Below are positions 11,734-23,256 of a stretch of 64,000 nt of DNA, piece after piece. This DNA comes from Malaya genurostris (lineage: Eukaryota; Arthropoda; Insecta; Diptera; Culicidae). The translations under genes and the position numbers were made by a program. The notes below the pieces were generated by a model. The model worked only from the letters and a program-made list of their open reading frames with translations, had not been told where the DNA came from and ran no database searches. The stretch covers positions 7,971,161 to 8,035,160 of the forward strand of contig NC_080570.1 of the NCBI RefSeq assembly GCF_030247185.1. Direction: 5' to 3'. How positions within the stretch are numbered: the first letter of the stretch is position 1; every line of letters begins with the position of its first letter.

Positions 11734-14380
11734 TTCGTACTCACGTCATCCAGTTATGTCACTGACATTACCCACCGACTTTTCTTTTGACAGTAGAATC
11801 TTGACAATTGTCCTGTGCACATGACCGAACGGTTTGCTCAAATAACCATGTTGGATACGAACACATATTCGGGAATCTCTCTCTCTCTCTCGATTATAAA
11901 CAGTGTGTACAATAAAACAAGCATAATTCCGCGTAAAATAATGCTTCCCGACTCAGGGGAAATAAATAATGAATAATATAATAACACAGCAGAAGATGCT
12001 GCAAAAGTGTAAATCCAAAATCAAGACACGTTGACCTTTCTCTCTCTCCCTTTCTATCGTACAGTACAGTACATCTGGTACGCGATTTTACAGGACGAGG
12101 AAGGGCGGTGGCCAGACCCCGTTGTTTGCCAGAGCTAGTGAGAAAGGAGTGCGCAGCAGAATGGCATCTGTTGCCTGCCTGTAGGGTTTCCTTTCCGGAG
12201 TCCGGAGCTGCTGATGTACATAATGTAATGTACAGCAGCGAGTGAGAGCGTGACAAGCAAGAGAGAGAGGGGGCCAGAACGGATTTGATTGTTGTCTGTC
12301 GGTCGTGAGCTTGAGCCTTTGTAATCTTTCGTACCTACTCCGGTACCATTCTCAAATTTCCAGCAATTTTTCTTTGTGCAAGGTGTTCGCACCTGCCGCA
12401 AAAGCACATACCACATATATAAAGATTCTGCGTCCCATATAATTTGATATTTTACCAGGTTTTACTCTCTCTTTCTTACGGATGGAAGCCGTCTTTGTTT
12501 GGGCTTTATTGAATTCGAGTGTTTCGTCGGGTTTCTGCATCTATTTCATGATCATAGAAATGCTTGGCTTGTACGGTAATGCATCTCTGGTTGACCTAAT
12601 GAATGCACGTCTCAAGAGGAGAGTTTGTTGTACTAAACGATACAAACATACGCTATCCAATTGGGATCAAATTCCCAAATCGTTTTCCTAATCTTCTTTG
12701 TAGTGATCTTCAACAATAAACTGATTGATATTCAGAGCAGGTTTTTCGAGACATCAGGGAAAAAAGTTAATCCCTCAGATAATACGAGTTAAAATGGTTC
12801 CACTTCTCGTCGAAATTAGTACGGACGCAAGAAACGAGACACAAAACACAGCTACGTGTCCATCAATCATGACTCGAGTCTTACACCAGAGAGCCATTTC
12901 ATAAGAAAGGGAAAAGATTAATGGTGCGACTCGACGACCGACCAGTGCTTGTGTATTTGGAAGCATTCCATCACACTGAAACACACATTCCGAAATGATA
13001 TACGGATCAAACCTTGCTTTGAGTCCGTTACCTTGCTTCCTCACCGAGCCTAACCTCTCCTACTCGGTGCCAACACAACGTAATGCAGAACATGTTGTCA
13101 CATACGGATTTCCTTTTTTCGAGAAAAAGAAGTTTTTTTCATGTTTAAATCGAAAATATTGTACCGAGTGCAGGGGGTCTGCTTCTGCTATCCCATCATA
13201 ACCGGTAATGATCCGTCTGCGGTCTACAACATTAACGCATTCTTCTTTGGCAACATTTCGTGATCCTTTGGCGCACACAAAACCACGCACGCCATTGATC
13301 GTTTGAACTCTGCAGGGGTTAAAGACGTTCAAGACCCGTTTTTTTGCGTCCGTCTGTTTTCAACACCGAAATTTAATATTGCTTCCCATGCTGCAATGAA
13401 TCGGCGAACGACCTTGTGGCTCTCAAGTGCGATTGATATATGCAAACCAGTTTAGTTTACTGGAATTCAGACTTTCGACTAAAATCGATGCCGCATTTTG
13501 CTTCCCAAGCGATTGGGTCGGTAGTTTTCCGTTAATTAAGTACCCCAGTTCAACAAGCAACGCCTTGCTTCGGAAAAAATCGACTACAAAGCGGAAACAC
13601 TTATTCCGGTTTCCAATGTTTGAAAAATAAAGGCAATTAAAGATATTTTACTCGACTTAAAAGATTGTAGGTGCGTGCATTGCACGGTACAGCTTACTTC
13701 CCACACCATATCCACTTAATGGAGCATATATCAAATCGAACTGTGCCTGAGCATGAGTTGTATGTATGTACCCTTCAATAACAACACTTCACGTTATTTT
13801 GGTTTTCAGTAGTTGAATCACAGCCTGCAGGCAGAGGCACTGGTGCGCAGAGGCTTTTCCTTGAAGTTATGGGCGTTCGTAGTCTATTCATCGGTCCGGA
13901 GCAGAGCCTTGAAACAGAACCGCTCGATTTGCTCCAGACAACCATCGGTCGGTCGGTCGGTCCGTCGGTGTTCGATAATTGCTTTCTTTGAAATATAGAT
14001 TTATGGTTAGACGGCAAATGTTTGCTGGCGGACGGCGTGGGTTGCCGCTCCGAACGAACACCTTCACTTTCATCCGAACGGATACCGGGGCTCGAATTAG
14101 CATTAGAATGTGCGAGGTTGGGGTTTATTGAACAGGAACACGTGATCGCTTTCTGAACCAGAATCGTTGGAAAGCCGAAAATAAACAAGCACCGGATAGA
14201 AGCTTATCTAAATTGACTAAAAATACTTATCACGATAGCAATTAACTGAAGTCAGTTGAGTGGAAATTCCGTTGATTATTTTCTCAACGTTTTGAACTCA
14301 AAAACACAAACATTTTAAATGCTTTTTTTAGGTTTTATGTGTCTTCTAATCATCAATTTTGAAATGCCAAGAAATGTTTA
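11734..14380. other. Noncoding DNA; (CT)n and GGTC runs only
   Basis: A CT run lies at 11876-11891 and 'cggtcggtcggtcggtcc' near 13944-13962. Several frames of 90-137 codons occur (11894-12256 and 13775-14188, minus), but none shows a domain, a signal peptide with promoter, or a conserved motif. No gene is recognised. Confidence 0.5.
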
Positions 14381-14384
14381 GCCA

Positions 14385-15255
14385 ATTAGAAGTCATTGGA
14401 CAAAAAGCCATTTCACCGAAAGTCATTTTCGCCGAAAGCCGTTTTGTCGAATGTCATTTTAACGCTTCAGCTGAAGGCATTTCTCCGAAACATATTCCAC
14501 CGGAAGCCATTTCGACAAAAATCATTTAACGGATAGCCTTCTCATTAGAAGTTATTTCATCAAATCCCGGTTCGCCTGAAACCATTTCACTGAAAGCCGT
14601 TACGTCGAATGTCATTACAACAAAAAACCGTAACCGTTCACCGAATGGTATATTTCGTCGAGAGTAATTTCATCGAAAGCCGTTTTGACGAAAGTAATTT
14701 CATCAAAAGCTGGTTCGCTTGTAGTCATTTTGCCGAAAATGAACCAACGGCTTTTATTCTTTAAATTTTGTTTGGAATGAAATCGACATTCCCCCAGAAG
14801 AAGCCATTCCCAGAAAGCCATTTCGGCAAAAATCATTTAACCGATAGCCGTTTCACCGAAAGCAATTTAGTTGAACGTCATTTAAACAAAACCCGTTCAC
14901 CGAGATATATTTCGTCGAAAGTAATTTATTAGAAAGTCATTTCGACGGAAGTAGCTTCAATCAGATGAGTCGTTTCACCGAAATCCATTTCTTCGAATAT
15001 CATTTTAGCAAAAACCGTTTCACCGAATGATATATTTCGTCGAGGTAATGTAATCGAAAGTCGTTTTGGCGATAGTAATGTCATCAAATGCCGCTTCATC
15101 TGAAGGCATTTCGCCGAAAGTCATTTCACCGAGAGCCGTTTCGTCGAATTAACTGGAAACCAACGTTTAACTGGAAACCATTTCGTTAAAAATCCATTTG
15201 TCGAATATAATTTCTACGAAAGCCGAAGCCACAAGTTTTTTAACCGAATGTCGCC
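14385..15255 (+). repeat. Degenerate 'catttcgccgaaag' minisatellite
   Basis: About 870 bp consist of imperfect repeats of a roughly 20-25 bp motif alternating 'gaaagcc/gaaagtc' with 'atttcaccg/atttcgtcg' (for example 'ttcgccgaaagccgtttt'). The units vary in length and sequence, and no long frame survives. The same unit forms a short cluster at 39.26-39.44 kb. Confidence 0.8.
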
Positions 15256-15769
15256 TCTCTTTATTCAAATAGGTCCAAATCTCATATTTTTTTCCGAGCC
15301 AAAATCTCATATTTTAAGGGTAAACCATTTTTCCCAGTTCACACAAAGCAAATGTTTCTGGTTTTAGTAGGAAAAAGCTAGGAAATTCGAACTACGCTTT
15401 GATTCGGATTGTTGACTGACCCGTAAAACGTAATTTTTCAAAATTTGAGAAATATAATTCTAACTAGATGAAAAATGTCACGTTTTTGGATTTACTGAAT
15501 TCAAAAATACGAATTTTATAAGGATTACAGAAACATATTCAATTTCGTCATTTTGAAAAATGATGGGGAATTTCAAATCACTTTGCAAATTGAGACAATA
15601 TGAACGAACATTTTTGTAATACGTTCTTTCATGTTGTTATTTTCGGAGCCGTAGTTTCCAGTTGATTATGTTTTGCTACGTAAGTAACGCGGTATATTGG
15701 CGATAAATTGCCAAACAATTGTTTTTTTTTTCTCTCTAAATTCAGAATACTTTTGCCCCCTTTATGAGC

Positions 15770-16560
15770 TACTCCTACTACTACTACTAACTTAAATTTG
15801 ATTCTGATTCTGATTCTTATTCGAAATCCCGATTCTGATTGAATTTTTAATCATGGCTCTGATCATATATCCTTCATTTCGATTTGGTTTGGTTGCCAAA
15901 TAATTCGGAAATTTGACAACACAATCAGATTTCAGAATTATTTGGAAAATTTATGGATTTTATGACGAATATCTGATTTCAGGAATTTGCATTAGTATTT
16001 AGCGATTTTTGCATTTTGAGCCCCAAACCAAGACATAAGATTCGGACTCAGAATTTATATTTTAAATTGTAAAAATGAATTGTTAAGAATATTTATTCAG
16101 AGTTTGAGTTTCGAGAGACCGTCGTTAGTTTCTGTAATTTGATTCGGAATTCCAATCCTTGATCATGATTCTGAGTTTATATTCTGCTTTCTGATTTTTG
16201 TTTTATTTAGAACTGATTCGGAATACTTATTTTGCAATTGTGCTCTGGAGTCAGGTTTGAATTTTTTTTTTTCAATTATAGAGGCTTTAACATCTTAGGT
16301 CATTCGCCTCTTCGGACCAGAAAATCTTTCTAACCCTATGTGCGGGGTTGAGAATCGAACCCAGGCGGGCTGCGTGAAAGGCATCGACTATCCCATCACG
16401 CTATACCCGTCCCCTAGGTTTGAATTCTTTTTCTTCACTGAATTGTGATTTTGATTGTGAATTCTTCGATATTAGATCCTAAATCTGCGTTCTGTATTCA
16501 GATTCAGACTTCAAGATTCTGGTTTGTTTTCAGAATTATGACAGGTACAGCTACGAAATT
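15770..16560 (+). repeat. 'gattctgattc' low-complexity tract
   Basis: Degenerate short-period sequence built on 'gattctgatt', 'ttcggaat' and 'agattcagactt'. It is interrupted by the SINE at 16264-16415. It is similar in flavour to the long minisatellite at 31.87-34.5 kb, but much weaker. Confidence 0.6.
16253..16426 (-). mobile_element. tRNA-derived SINE (family 1), minus strand, with 11-bp TSD
   Basis: The body spans about 16264-16415. Read on the minus strand it has an A-box-like 'tagcgtgatggg', a B-box 'gggttcgattctc', a middle part 'gcgaatgacctaagatg', and the tail 'ttaaagcctctataattg' ending in an A-run. The 11-bp direct repeat 'aggtttgaatt' flanks it at 16253-16263 and 16416-16426, which marks a retrotransposition event. 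The tail closely resembles mosquito SINE200/Feilai-type SINEs from memory. A second copy is at 33.87 kb on the other strand. Confidence 0.85.
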
Positions 16561-16842
16561 ATTAAAGTATTTCTGGATTCGAAGACCAACTATTTTCAAA
16601 AGTATTTGATAAGTGAGTGTTAAGCTTCATACAGCTGGTGTGAAATAATTATGTTGCTCGATTAGATCAAAGTGTTTCTCAAGTATTGCCAAATTTCACG
16701 TCTACTAATCGATTCATGCTGAGCTGCAAAGTGGTACTAACTGGTAAACAGAAACTGCTATTTACTAATAAGTCCAAGGCGAAATATAAAGAAAAAACTT
16801 TTGATATTGATGTGAAGCTACTTCTGTCATTTTGTAAACAAT

Positions 16843-17500
16843 AGATTCAGAACAATTTCGTGTGTTCATTTGTCATTGCTTCTTGATGAAAAATAAAAGA
16901 CTGTGCAAGCTCAGCAAAGGTTTTGGAAGTGTTATGCTGCTTCTCTGCTCCACCGAAAAAAAAACATATGTTATTGGTTTATTGAAATTAAACGTGGTCG
17001 GGCAGACACTGACAATAGTGAACGTTTTGGTTGTCCAATTGAGCTAGTTTCTCCAGAAAACATAAAAAGCCCACAAATATCTAATCGTAAATTGAAATTG
17101 CCGTAAAAAAATCAGAAGGCAGTGTGTTTACAATTATGCATGAACCTTTGAACACGTAATAAATCAGATTTTTTTGCGTCGATATGTGACAATGGATGAA
17201 ACATGGATCTATTACTTCACTTCAATTCAAAGAAAAAACCCCTGTTTCATCAAGTCGATGACAATTTGACAATGGTTAAATTGAACGGATTGCACTTCGA
17301 ATTGTTCATCCTCATCCACCGTATAGTATAGAACTGGTTCCCAGTGACTACTAACTATGCGCTGATCTACTGGCTAAATTCAACTCAAACGTAGAAGCAA
17401 TTGCTGAATGTAAAGTCTATTTTGAGGCAAAAGACAAATCCTTCTACAAAGCACGGCATCATGAAGTTAGAGAAACTCGATTTTTGGTAAAAAAATGTTC
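16843..17500 (+). pseudogene. Mariner (DD34D) transposase relic
   Basis: This is a broken mariner transposase on the plus strand. An N-terminal piece near 16850-17105 reads like the mariner helix-turn-helix region, including 'FIEIKRGRADTDNSERFG' and 'ISNRKLKL'. The first catalytic block, 'MDETWIYYF', is near 17191-17217. The C-terminal block near 17280-17490 reads in shifting frames as 'LHFELF.HPPYS', a 'PSDYYL'-like segment carrying the third aspartate, 'EAIAE', 'YFEAKDKSFYK' and 'HGIMKLEKL'. The part between the HTH and the first aspartate is mostly deleted, and several stops and frameshifts are present. Full-length mariner transposases are about 345 residues. The element cannot be autonomous. 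Confidence 0.85.
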
Positions 17501-20500
17501 TCATTAGTTAGTCACACGAATTATTGAATGATTTCTCCACACATTAAACTAACAACCGAAATCTGAATACAATTGTTTCTCAAGTATAGATCTCAGATTG
17601 GATAACATAATGGCAAATTGGAAACCAATTTTAAAACGGCTGGTGCCATGATTGTAGGACTTGCATAATATGGGCATTTTCTACACACTCACTTCTTAAT
17701 TGAGACGAATCAACGATTGAGTTAGCTCGCCTTGATTTTTTTTTTTCAACCTATGCCATTCGGTTCTGTTAAACCTATTGAAACCAGTTGAGAATAGTAA
17801 ATTGCAGTCGCTTTAGAACTGGCTAGCGCCAGACCAAAGCAGTATTTGAGACTGGTTGGTAGGCAGATTGAAATTTAAAGGCGTTGACCTTGCTTCTCCT
17901 CAAGAAGTAGGTTATCGCCACCGACATCCGAAAGCTCAACAAGGGCTTTGGATTTTCCACGGGATACGAATAGTGAACAAAAAAAAACGTGTTTTGTGTG
18001 CTAAACAGACGACCACGCCACCTGATTCCCGAACCCCCTTCTTTCCTTTGTCAGAAATCTATTTACTGTTATGTACATTCTGTGCTCTACAATCACGGTA
18101 TACCGTTTCTGTTTTTTTGTGTATTCGTTTCGTATTTCTGTTATGATTACCGTCAAGTTTCCCAACCCCACCAGAAATGGAAATGGTTCCTATACCCAGT
18201 TGCCCACACTCGGTAGCGAATTGACTTTTGTTTTCGAATGTTGCGATCCACTTTGAGGTCGGCTTTTCCATTGTTTTCACTTTCCCGTGAGAATTGCGAA
18301 GACTGACTGGGAAAATCTGAGCCGACCGACGGTTTCGTCGAACCGGTTGAGCGGAGGTTTTTTTTGTTTTGCCCCGCACCGCAATTTGGGTCGGTTGCGG
18401 AAATCTGCCCGCCAAATTAAATTGCGCTTTTTTGAAGATTCTTTTTTTTTGTTTGTTTGTTTGTCTTTGGATGTGAAGGTGCTCGTTGAGCTGCTTCGAA
18501 TGTTTTAAACATGTCGGACACACAGCTTTTTCGGCACCCATCGCTCAATGTCAGCAAATGTCAAGCGGTGAATTGTGGCGCTATTTTAAAATCATTACCC
18601 ACTCCCGCCACCCCGTGCCTGCCACGTTGCTTGTTTCAGATTTTCGTTTTTTTTGCTTCTGTCCAACAGTTGGCAGTGGCCATCAAAGACAGTTGATTCT
18701 GGGAATTTTTGCAGCAGAAATTTAAAAGCGATTTAGTAGAAAAATAGGATGTTATTGCGATCCGAACGACAACGGAACTAATCATGATGCCTCGAAACAT
18801 TTAGAAAGGCGATTTTGGTTTGATATGAATTACGCAGAAGGTTCCATTGTTTGACGTCTTAGAAGTATTTTTGAATAGTCTGTTCCCCGTAGACTTCTGA
18901 CGACTTTGTAGCTTGGCAAGGTAAAAAGAAAAAAATACAGCGTCCTTCGAACGCTTTAAATACTCACTGCTAATGAACGTTTAGGCGGTGAATATCGTTT
19001 AAGATCCTAAAGGTATGCCTTATGCATTCCATGCTGAGATAGCCCACCTGATTGAATGAGTAGTCGGCCAGTCGTTAACCAGCAAGGTTGACCGACTTCA
19101 TAGACATCGATCGAGTCTATCGTCTTTCGATGGATTGTAACACCGCATAGAAAGACCAACACCAGACCAGACCAAGAGATGAACGAAGAAACCGGCCTCG
19201 CAGGATGGATCACCCGCTTAGTAACCCACCAGCAAAGCAAGCAGAGGTTGGACTGGTGCACAAGTGCGTGTGGCGTCACGACACGGTCATCATCCTCATC
19301 AACATCATCATCATCACCATCATCAAGCTTGTATTGAGGTTAAAAGCATTCGGCCTACATTCTTTTCACCCGCATTCTCCACCAATGCATCGTTCATCTG
19401 CCTTTCCATTCCGTCGCCTTCTCACTTCAATCGGATCATGAATCGAGTCGCATCCACGCGCTTGTTATTGCTTCTATTTATTTATTTATATGCCGAATTG
19501 CACTGATTGCCTCTCGCCTTCTGTTCGTGCAGTCGTCGTCAACACTCGTGCACAGCACAAACACAATCTCATGCACGTGCAGTCTGAGCTAGCTAGCTAG
19601 CTAGCAAGAGACCGAATGCAGTCAGTCTATGGGATCTATTTTTTTTGCTTCTCGACATAGCCACCCAATTGCGGAACTAGTAAAAAACAAAAATGGCTCG
19701 CGAAACGAAGCAACATTGAAAAGCGAAAAATTCGTTGAAAATCGAAAGTGGATTCGAGATGGATGGTGGTATCGTTTTCGGTAAGCACGATTCGGTTTGC
19801 CATTTTGTAACAATAAAAAAAAAACTAGAAGTTACTGTCAAGGAACCGATGGCGATATCGATTTCTACGACTTCGTAGATCAACGTAGATTGTAAGAAAA
19901 ATGGTGTATTTTCAAAATTTTTTAAACTTTCAAAATCGTGTTCGAGTTATTGAATAGACCACCCAAAGCTCTTCGTAAATTTCTGCGAAATTTTAAAAAT
20001 AGTGAAATTATTTCCTCTAATCGAATAACAAGAAAGTTATTGTTGTAATTTCTCGTTTAAAATCGTTTTATTATGACATTTCTATTCTCTTCTATTTATC
20101 AGTGCACGGTAGTTCAAACTAAGCTGTACTTGACATGTGGCCGTTCAGCTCGAATCACAGAGTAGATGCAAAGTTTAGTCTAACTGAAGGTGCACTGCTA
20201 AGGTGCGAGAACAGTTCCATCTGGACTGCCTTGCACCAATGAGGTCAAAGTCGAAGCATGAAAAAAAATCTCGAAGGATAATGTACGTTCTGCACGAAAC
20301 AGCTACTCTGCGAACAAACTCATGTTTACTATAGCTGATAGTAAAACTCAGAAATCAGGAGATCGCTTCCAGCAACCCGTAACTCTGTAACCGGAAATCG
20401 AATCCGAACAACAGCTAATGTGAGAAGTGTAACCTCAATTTGAACTGATCGACCTAGCTTCTAACAGGATTACCGGAGAAATCGATTCAATCCAGTTCGG

Positions 20501-20746
20501 AGCCCTTTGATCACAATTTCTGTGCTTTCCAGAAACGTGCACAAACGGGGCTGGGTTAAATAAATCAAAATTAGCCGCGATGCGTCTTCTAGCAAACTAG
20601 CAGAATCTAGTGACTAAAGCTTGCTTCAGATAGAATTGGAAAAAAGACAATTGCCTGTATTTCAGTTATTTATTATTGAATTCAAGATCTTTTTTTATAC
20701 AAATGTAGCGTTTTCTTCATACTTTGAAGAAAAAATACGAATAAAA
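17501..20746. other. Noncoding DNA with microsatellites
   Basis: No gene is recognised. Visible items are a CAT/ATC run at 19287-19326 and a perfect (GCTA)n run at 19588-19605. Frames of up to 160 codons (18059-18541, minus) lack any recognisable domain. A Cys-rich stretch near 18490-18550 was considered as a zinc knuckle and rejected on spacing. Confidence 0.5.
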
Positions 20747-20791
20747 TTATTCGTCACGGTTTTGAAGGAATTCTCGAATTTTTCCTGTAAC

Positions 20792-22186
20792 ACGGCTCAT
20801 TAGTTTTACGTTTCGTCTTTGACTCATCAGTGCAGAGCAGTTCAAATTGAACTGCTTAGTGCTAAACTCGGCAGTTCAATTTGAACCGCTAAGCAGACGT
20901 AAAGTTTCTGCTACTTACAGAACACTTTTTGTTTTGCAACGGAGTGCAATGTCTTTTCTGACGTGCCGAACGAAAACGTGTTTTCGACTATTTCTGGCCG
21001 ATGCAGGTATGGTCATTTAGGGGTTAGCCAAATTTTGTGCTAGGGCACATAACCGTTTTTATTAGTTTTACGTTTCGTCTTTGACTCATCAGTGCAGAGC
21101 AGTTCAAATTGAACTGCTTAGTGCTAAACTCGGCAGTTCAATTTGAACCGCTAAGCAGACGTAAAGTTTCTGCTACTTACAGAACACTTTTTGTTTTGCA
21201 ACGGAGTGCAATGTCTTTTCTGACGTGCCGAACGAAAACGTGTTTTCGACTATTTCTGGCCGATGCAGGTATGGTCATTTAGGGGTTAGCCAAATTTTGT
21301 GCTAGGGCACATAACCGTTTTTATTAGTTTTACGTTTCGTCTTTGACTCATCAGTGCAGAGCAGTTCAAATTGAACTGCTTAGTTCTAAACTCGGCAGTT
21401 CAATTTGAACCGCTAAGCAGACGTAAAGTTTCTGCTACTTACAGAACACTTTTTGAACACCGTTGCAAAACAAAAAGTGTTCTGTAAGTAGCAGAAACTT
21501 TACGTCTGCTTAGCGGTTCAAATTGAACTGCCGAGTTTAGCACTAAGCAGTTCAATTTGAACTGCTCTGCACTGATGAGTCAAAGACGAAACGTAAAACT
21601 AATAAAAACGGTTATGTGCCCTAGCACAAAATTTGGCTAACCCCTAAATGACCATACCTGCATCGGCCAGAAATAATCGAAAACACGTTTTCGTTCGGCA
21701 CGTCAGAAAAGACATTGCACTCCGTTGCAAAACAAAAAGTGTTCTGTAAGTAGCAGAAACTTTACGTCTGCTTAGCGGTTCAAATTGAACTGCCGAGTTT
21801 AGCACTAAGCAGTTCAATTTGAACTGCTCTGCACTGATGAGTCAAAGACGAAACGTAAAACTAATAAAAACGGTTATGTGCCCTAGCACAAAATTTGGCT
21901 AACCCCTAAATGACCATACCTGCATCGGCCAGAAATAGTCGAAAACACGTTTTCGTTCGGCACGTCAGAAAAGACATTGCACTCCGTTGCAAAACAAAAA
22001 GTGTTCTGTAAGTAGCAGAAACTTTACGTCTGCTTAGCGGTTCAAATTGAACTGCCGAGTTTAGCACTAAGCAGTTCAATTTGAACTGCTCTGCACTGAT
22101 GAGTCAAAGACGAAACGTAAAACTAATAAAAACGGTTATGTGCCCTAGCACAAAATTTGGCTAACCCCTAAATGACGGCTCATTAG
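20792..22186. mobile_element. Foldback array of 262-bp units nested in the DD37E transposon
   Basis: Two and a half direct copies of a 262-bp unit (20804-21455) face about 2.7 inverted copies (21462-22174) across a spacer of a few bases. Period anchors are 20803/21065/21327 in the left arm and 21462/21724/21986 in the right arm. Units differ at only a few positions, so identity is about 99%. Each unit carries nested palindromes built on 'gcagttcaatttgaactgc' and a near-palindrome 'cgaaaacgtgttttcg'. 'acggctcattag' borders the insertion on both sides (20792-20803, 22175-22186). Some of those bases also match the unit, so the true target duplication may be 5-12 bp. The structure resembles Foldback-type elements. 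It has no coding capacity. Confidence 0.85.
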
Positions 22187-22869
22187 CCGACGCACACCTT
22201 CTTCGTCTATCGTTTTAGCTATCTTATTCCACCGGGTCGTCATCTGATTGATGTCTTTGACAGCCTTTCCCTTTGCCTTGAGTCTCCTCTTCATGATTGC
22301 CCAGTATTTCTCAATAGGACGGAACTGGGGGCAGTTGGGTGGGTTAAGGTTTTTCGTAATAAACTGGACCCTTTCTCTGCATACCCTTCTTGAACGACTT
22401 TGCTGTAATGACAGCTTGCCAAATCTGGCCAAAACATTACGGGATGGTCGTGGGATCGAATGAACGGCAAAATTCGTTTTTGGAGACACTCTTTTTGGTA
22501 TAGTTCCGATGTCATTGTCTTATTTGTAACGAAAATTTTCGTTTTTTTTGCCACAGCTGCAAATGCCCTGCCAAATCATAAATTTTCTTGCAAATTTGTC
22601 GGCAAAAACAAATTCAAATTTGGCTGGAACATCCCCCCGAGTCGTTGCCAAGTAAAATTTTTGACCTGGGATTTGCCCGAAGTCAGCCTTGACATAGGTT
22701 TCATCGTCCATCAGAAGACACCCGTCGAACTTGGTCATATAGTTTCCGAGCACGAATTTTGACCACACTATTCTGATTTATGGTCCGATTTGGCTGTTTG
22801 CTAGCTCGATACGACTTGATTCCTTCCCGGAATCGAGTTCTCCTCACGCTACTATGGGCAGCACCGAAT

Positions 22870-23005
22870 TTTATAAATATAAAAATTTATTTTAAAGCTA
22901 ATCCCTTAAAATATTAATTTTATAAAATTAATATATTAATTAAATTAAAATGTTAATTTTATTAATCTAAATTAAATTTATTTTTTAAAAAACTAGATAT
23001 AGACC
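22870..23005. mobile_element. AT-rich insertion (MITE-like) inside the DD37E transposase
   Basis: About 135 bp of almost pure A+T interrupt the transposase between 'SDRDL' and 'FGAAHSS' codons. The insert contains self-complementary stretches such as 'ttaattttataaaattaat' around 22914-22932. The sequence composition changes abruptly at both edges. Exact ends and target duplication cannot be fixed because the flanks are also T-rich. Confidence 0.6.
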
Positions 23006-23256
23006 AAATCACGGTCCGACAGATTAGGATTCCTCTTAATCATCTTCAAAATCTTACCACGCAGTTTCTGGTCGCCGGTTCCACTTCGACGATTGGCTTG
23101 AGGCTTCCGAATCGTCGTCAATGTTTCCTTATACCATTTGATAACGCACCATACGGTATTTCTGGGCAATTTCAGCTGTTTAGCTAGCCTAGATGCAGAC
23201 CACAATGGATTTTCCAAATAATTGTGCCCATTTTTTTCCCTTCTTTCGGCTTCCAT

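Larger units (their letters stand above)
20747..23256 (-). pseudogene. ITmD37E (DD37E) Tc1/mariner transposase, broken and twice interrupted
   Basis: Read from 23256 downward on the minus strand. The N-terminal DNA-binding part (23256 to about 23006) includes 'SASRLAKQLKLPRNTVWCVI' and 'RNPNLSDRDL'. After an AT-rich insertion it resumes near 22870 with 'FGAAHSSVRRT' and 'KIRARKLYD'. Catalytic blocks are 'LLMDDETYVKADF' (first D), 'FWPDLASCHY' (second D) and 'FRPIEKYWA' (E). I count 37 residues between the second D and the E, which defines the DD37E group. At least three frameshifts break the frame (after 'KLYD', at the A-run after 'CGKK', and after 'AEKG'). The last residues ('VTGKIREFLQNRDE', stop near 20747) lie beyond a 1.37-kb foldback insertion at 20804-22174. 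It is dead. Confidence 0.9.

Noticed and set aside
12482..12691. 69-codon frame with a hydrophobic N-terminus
   Set aside because: It looks signal-peptide-like, but there is no TATA/initiator arrangement or recognisable mature protein. Hydrophobic frames are common in T-rich DNA.
18490..18560. Cys/His stretch 'CFECFKHVGHTAFSAPIAQC' as a retroviral-type zinc knuckle
   Set aside because: Spacing between the second Cys and the His is five residues, not the four of CX2CX4HX4C, and no other gag-like sequence surrounds it.
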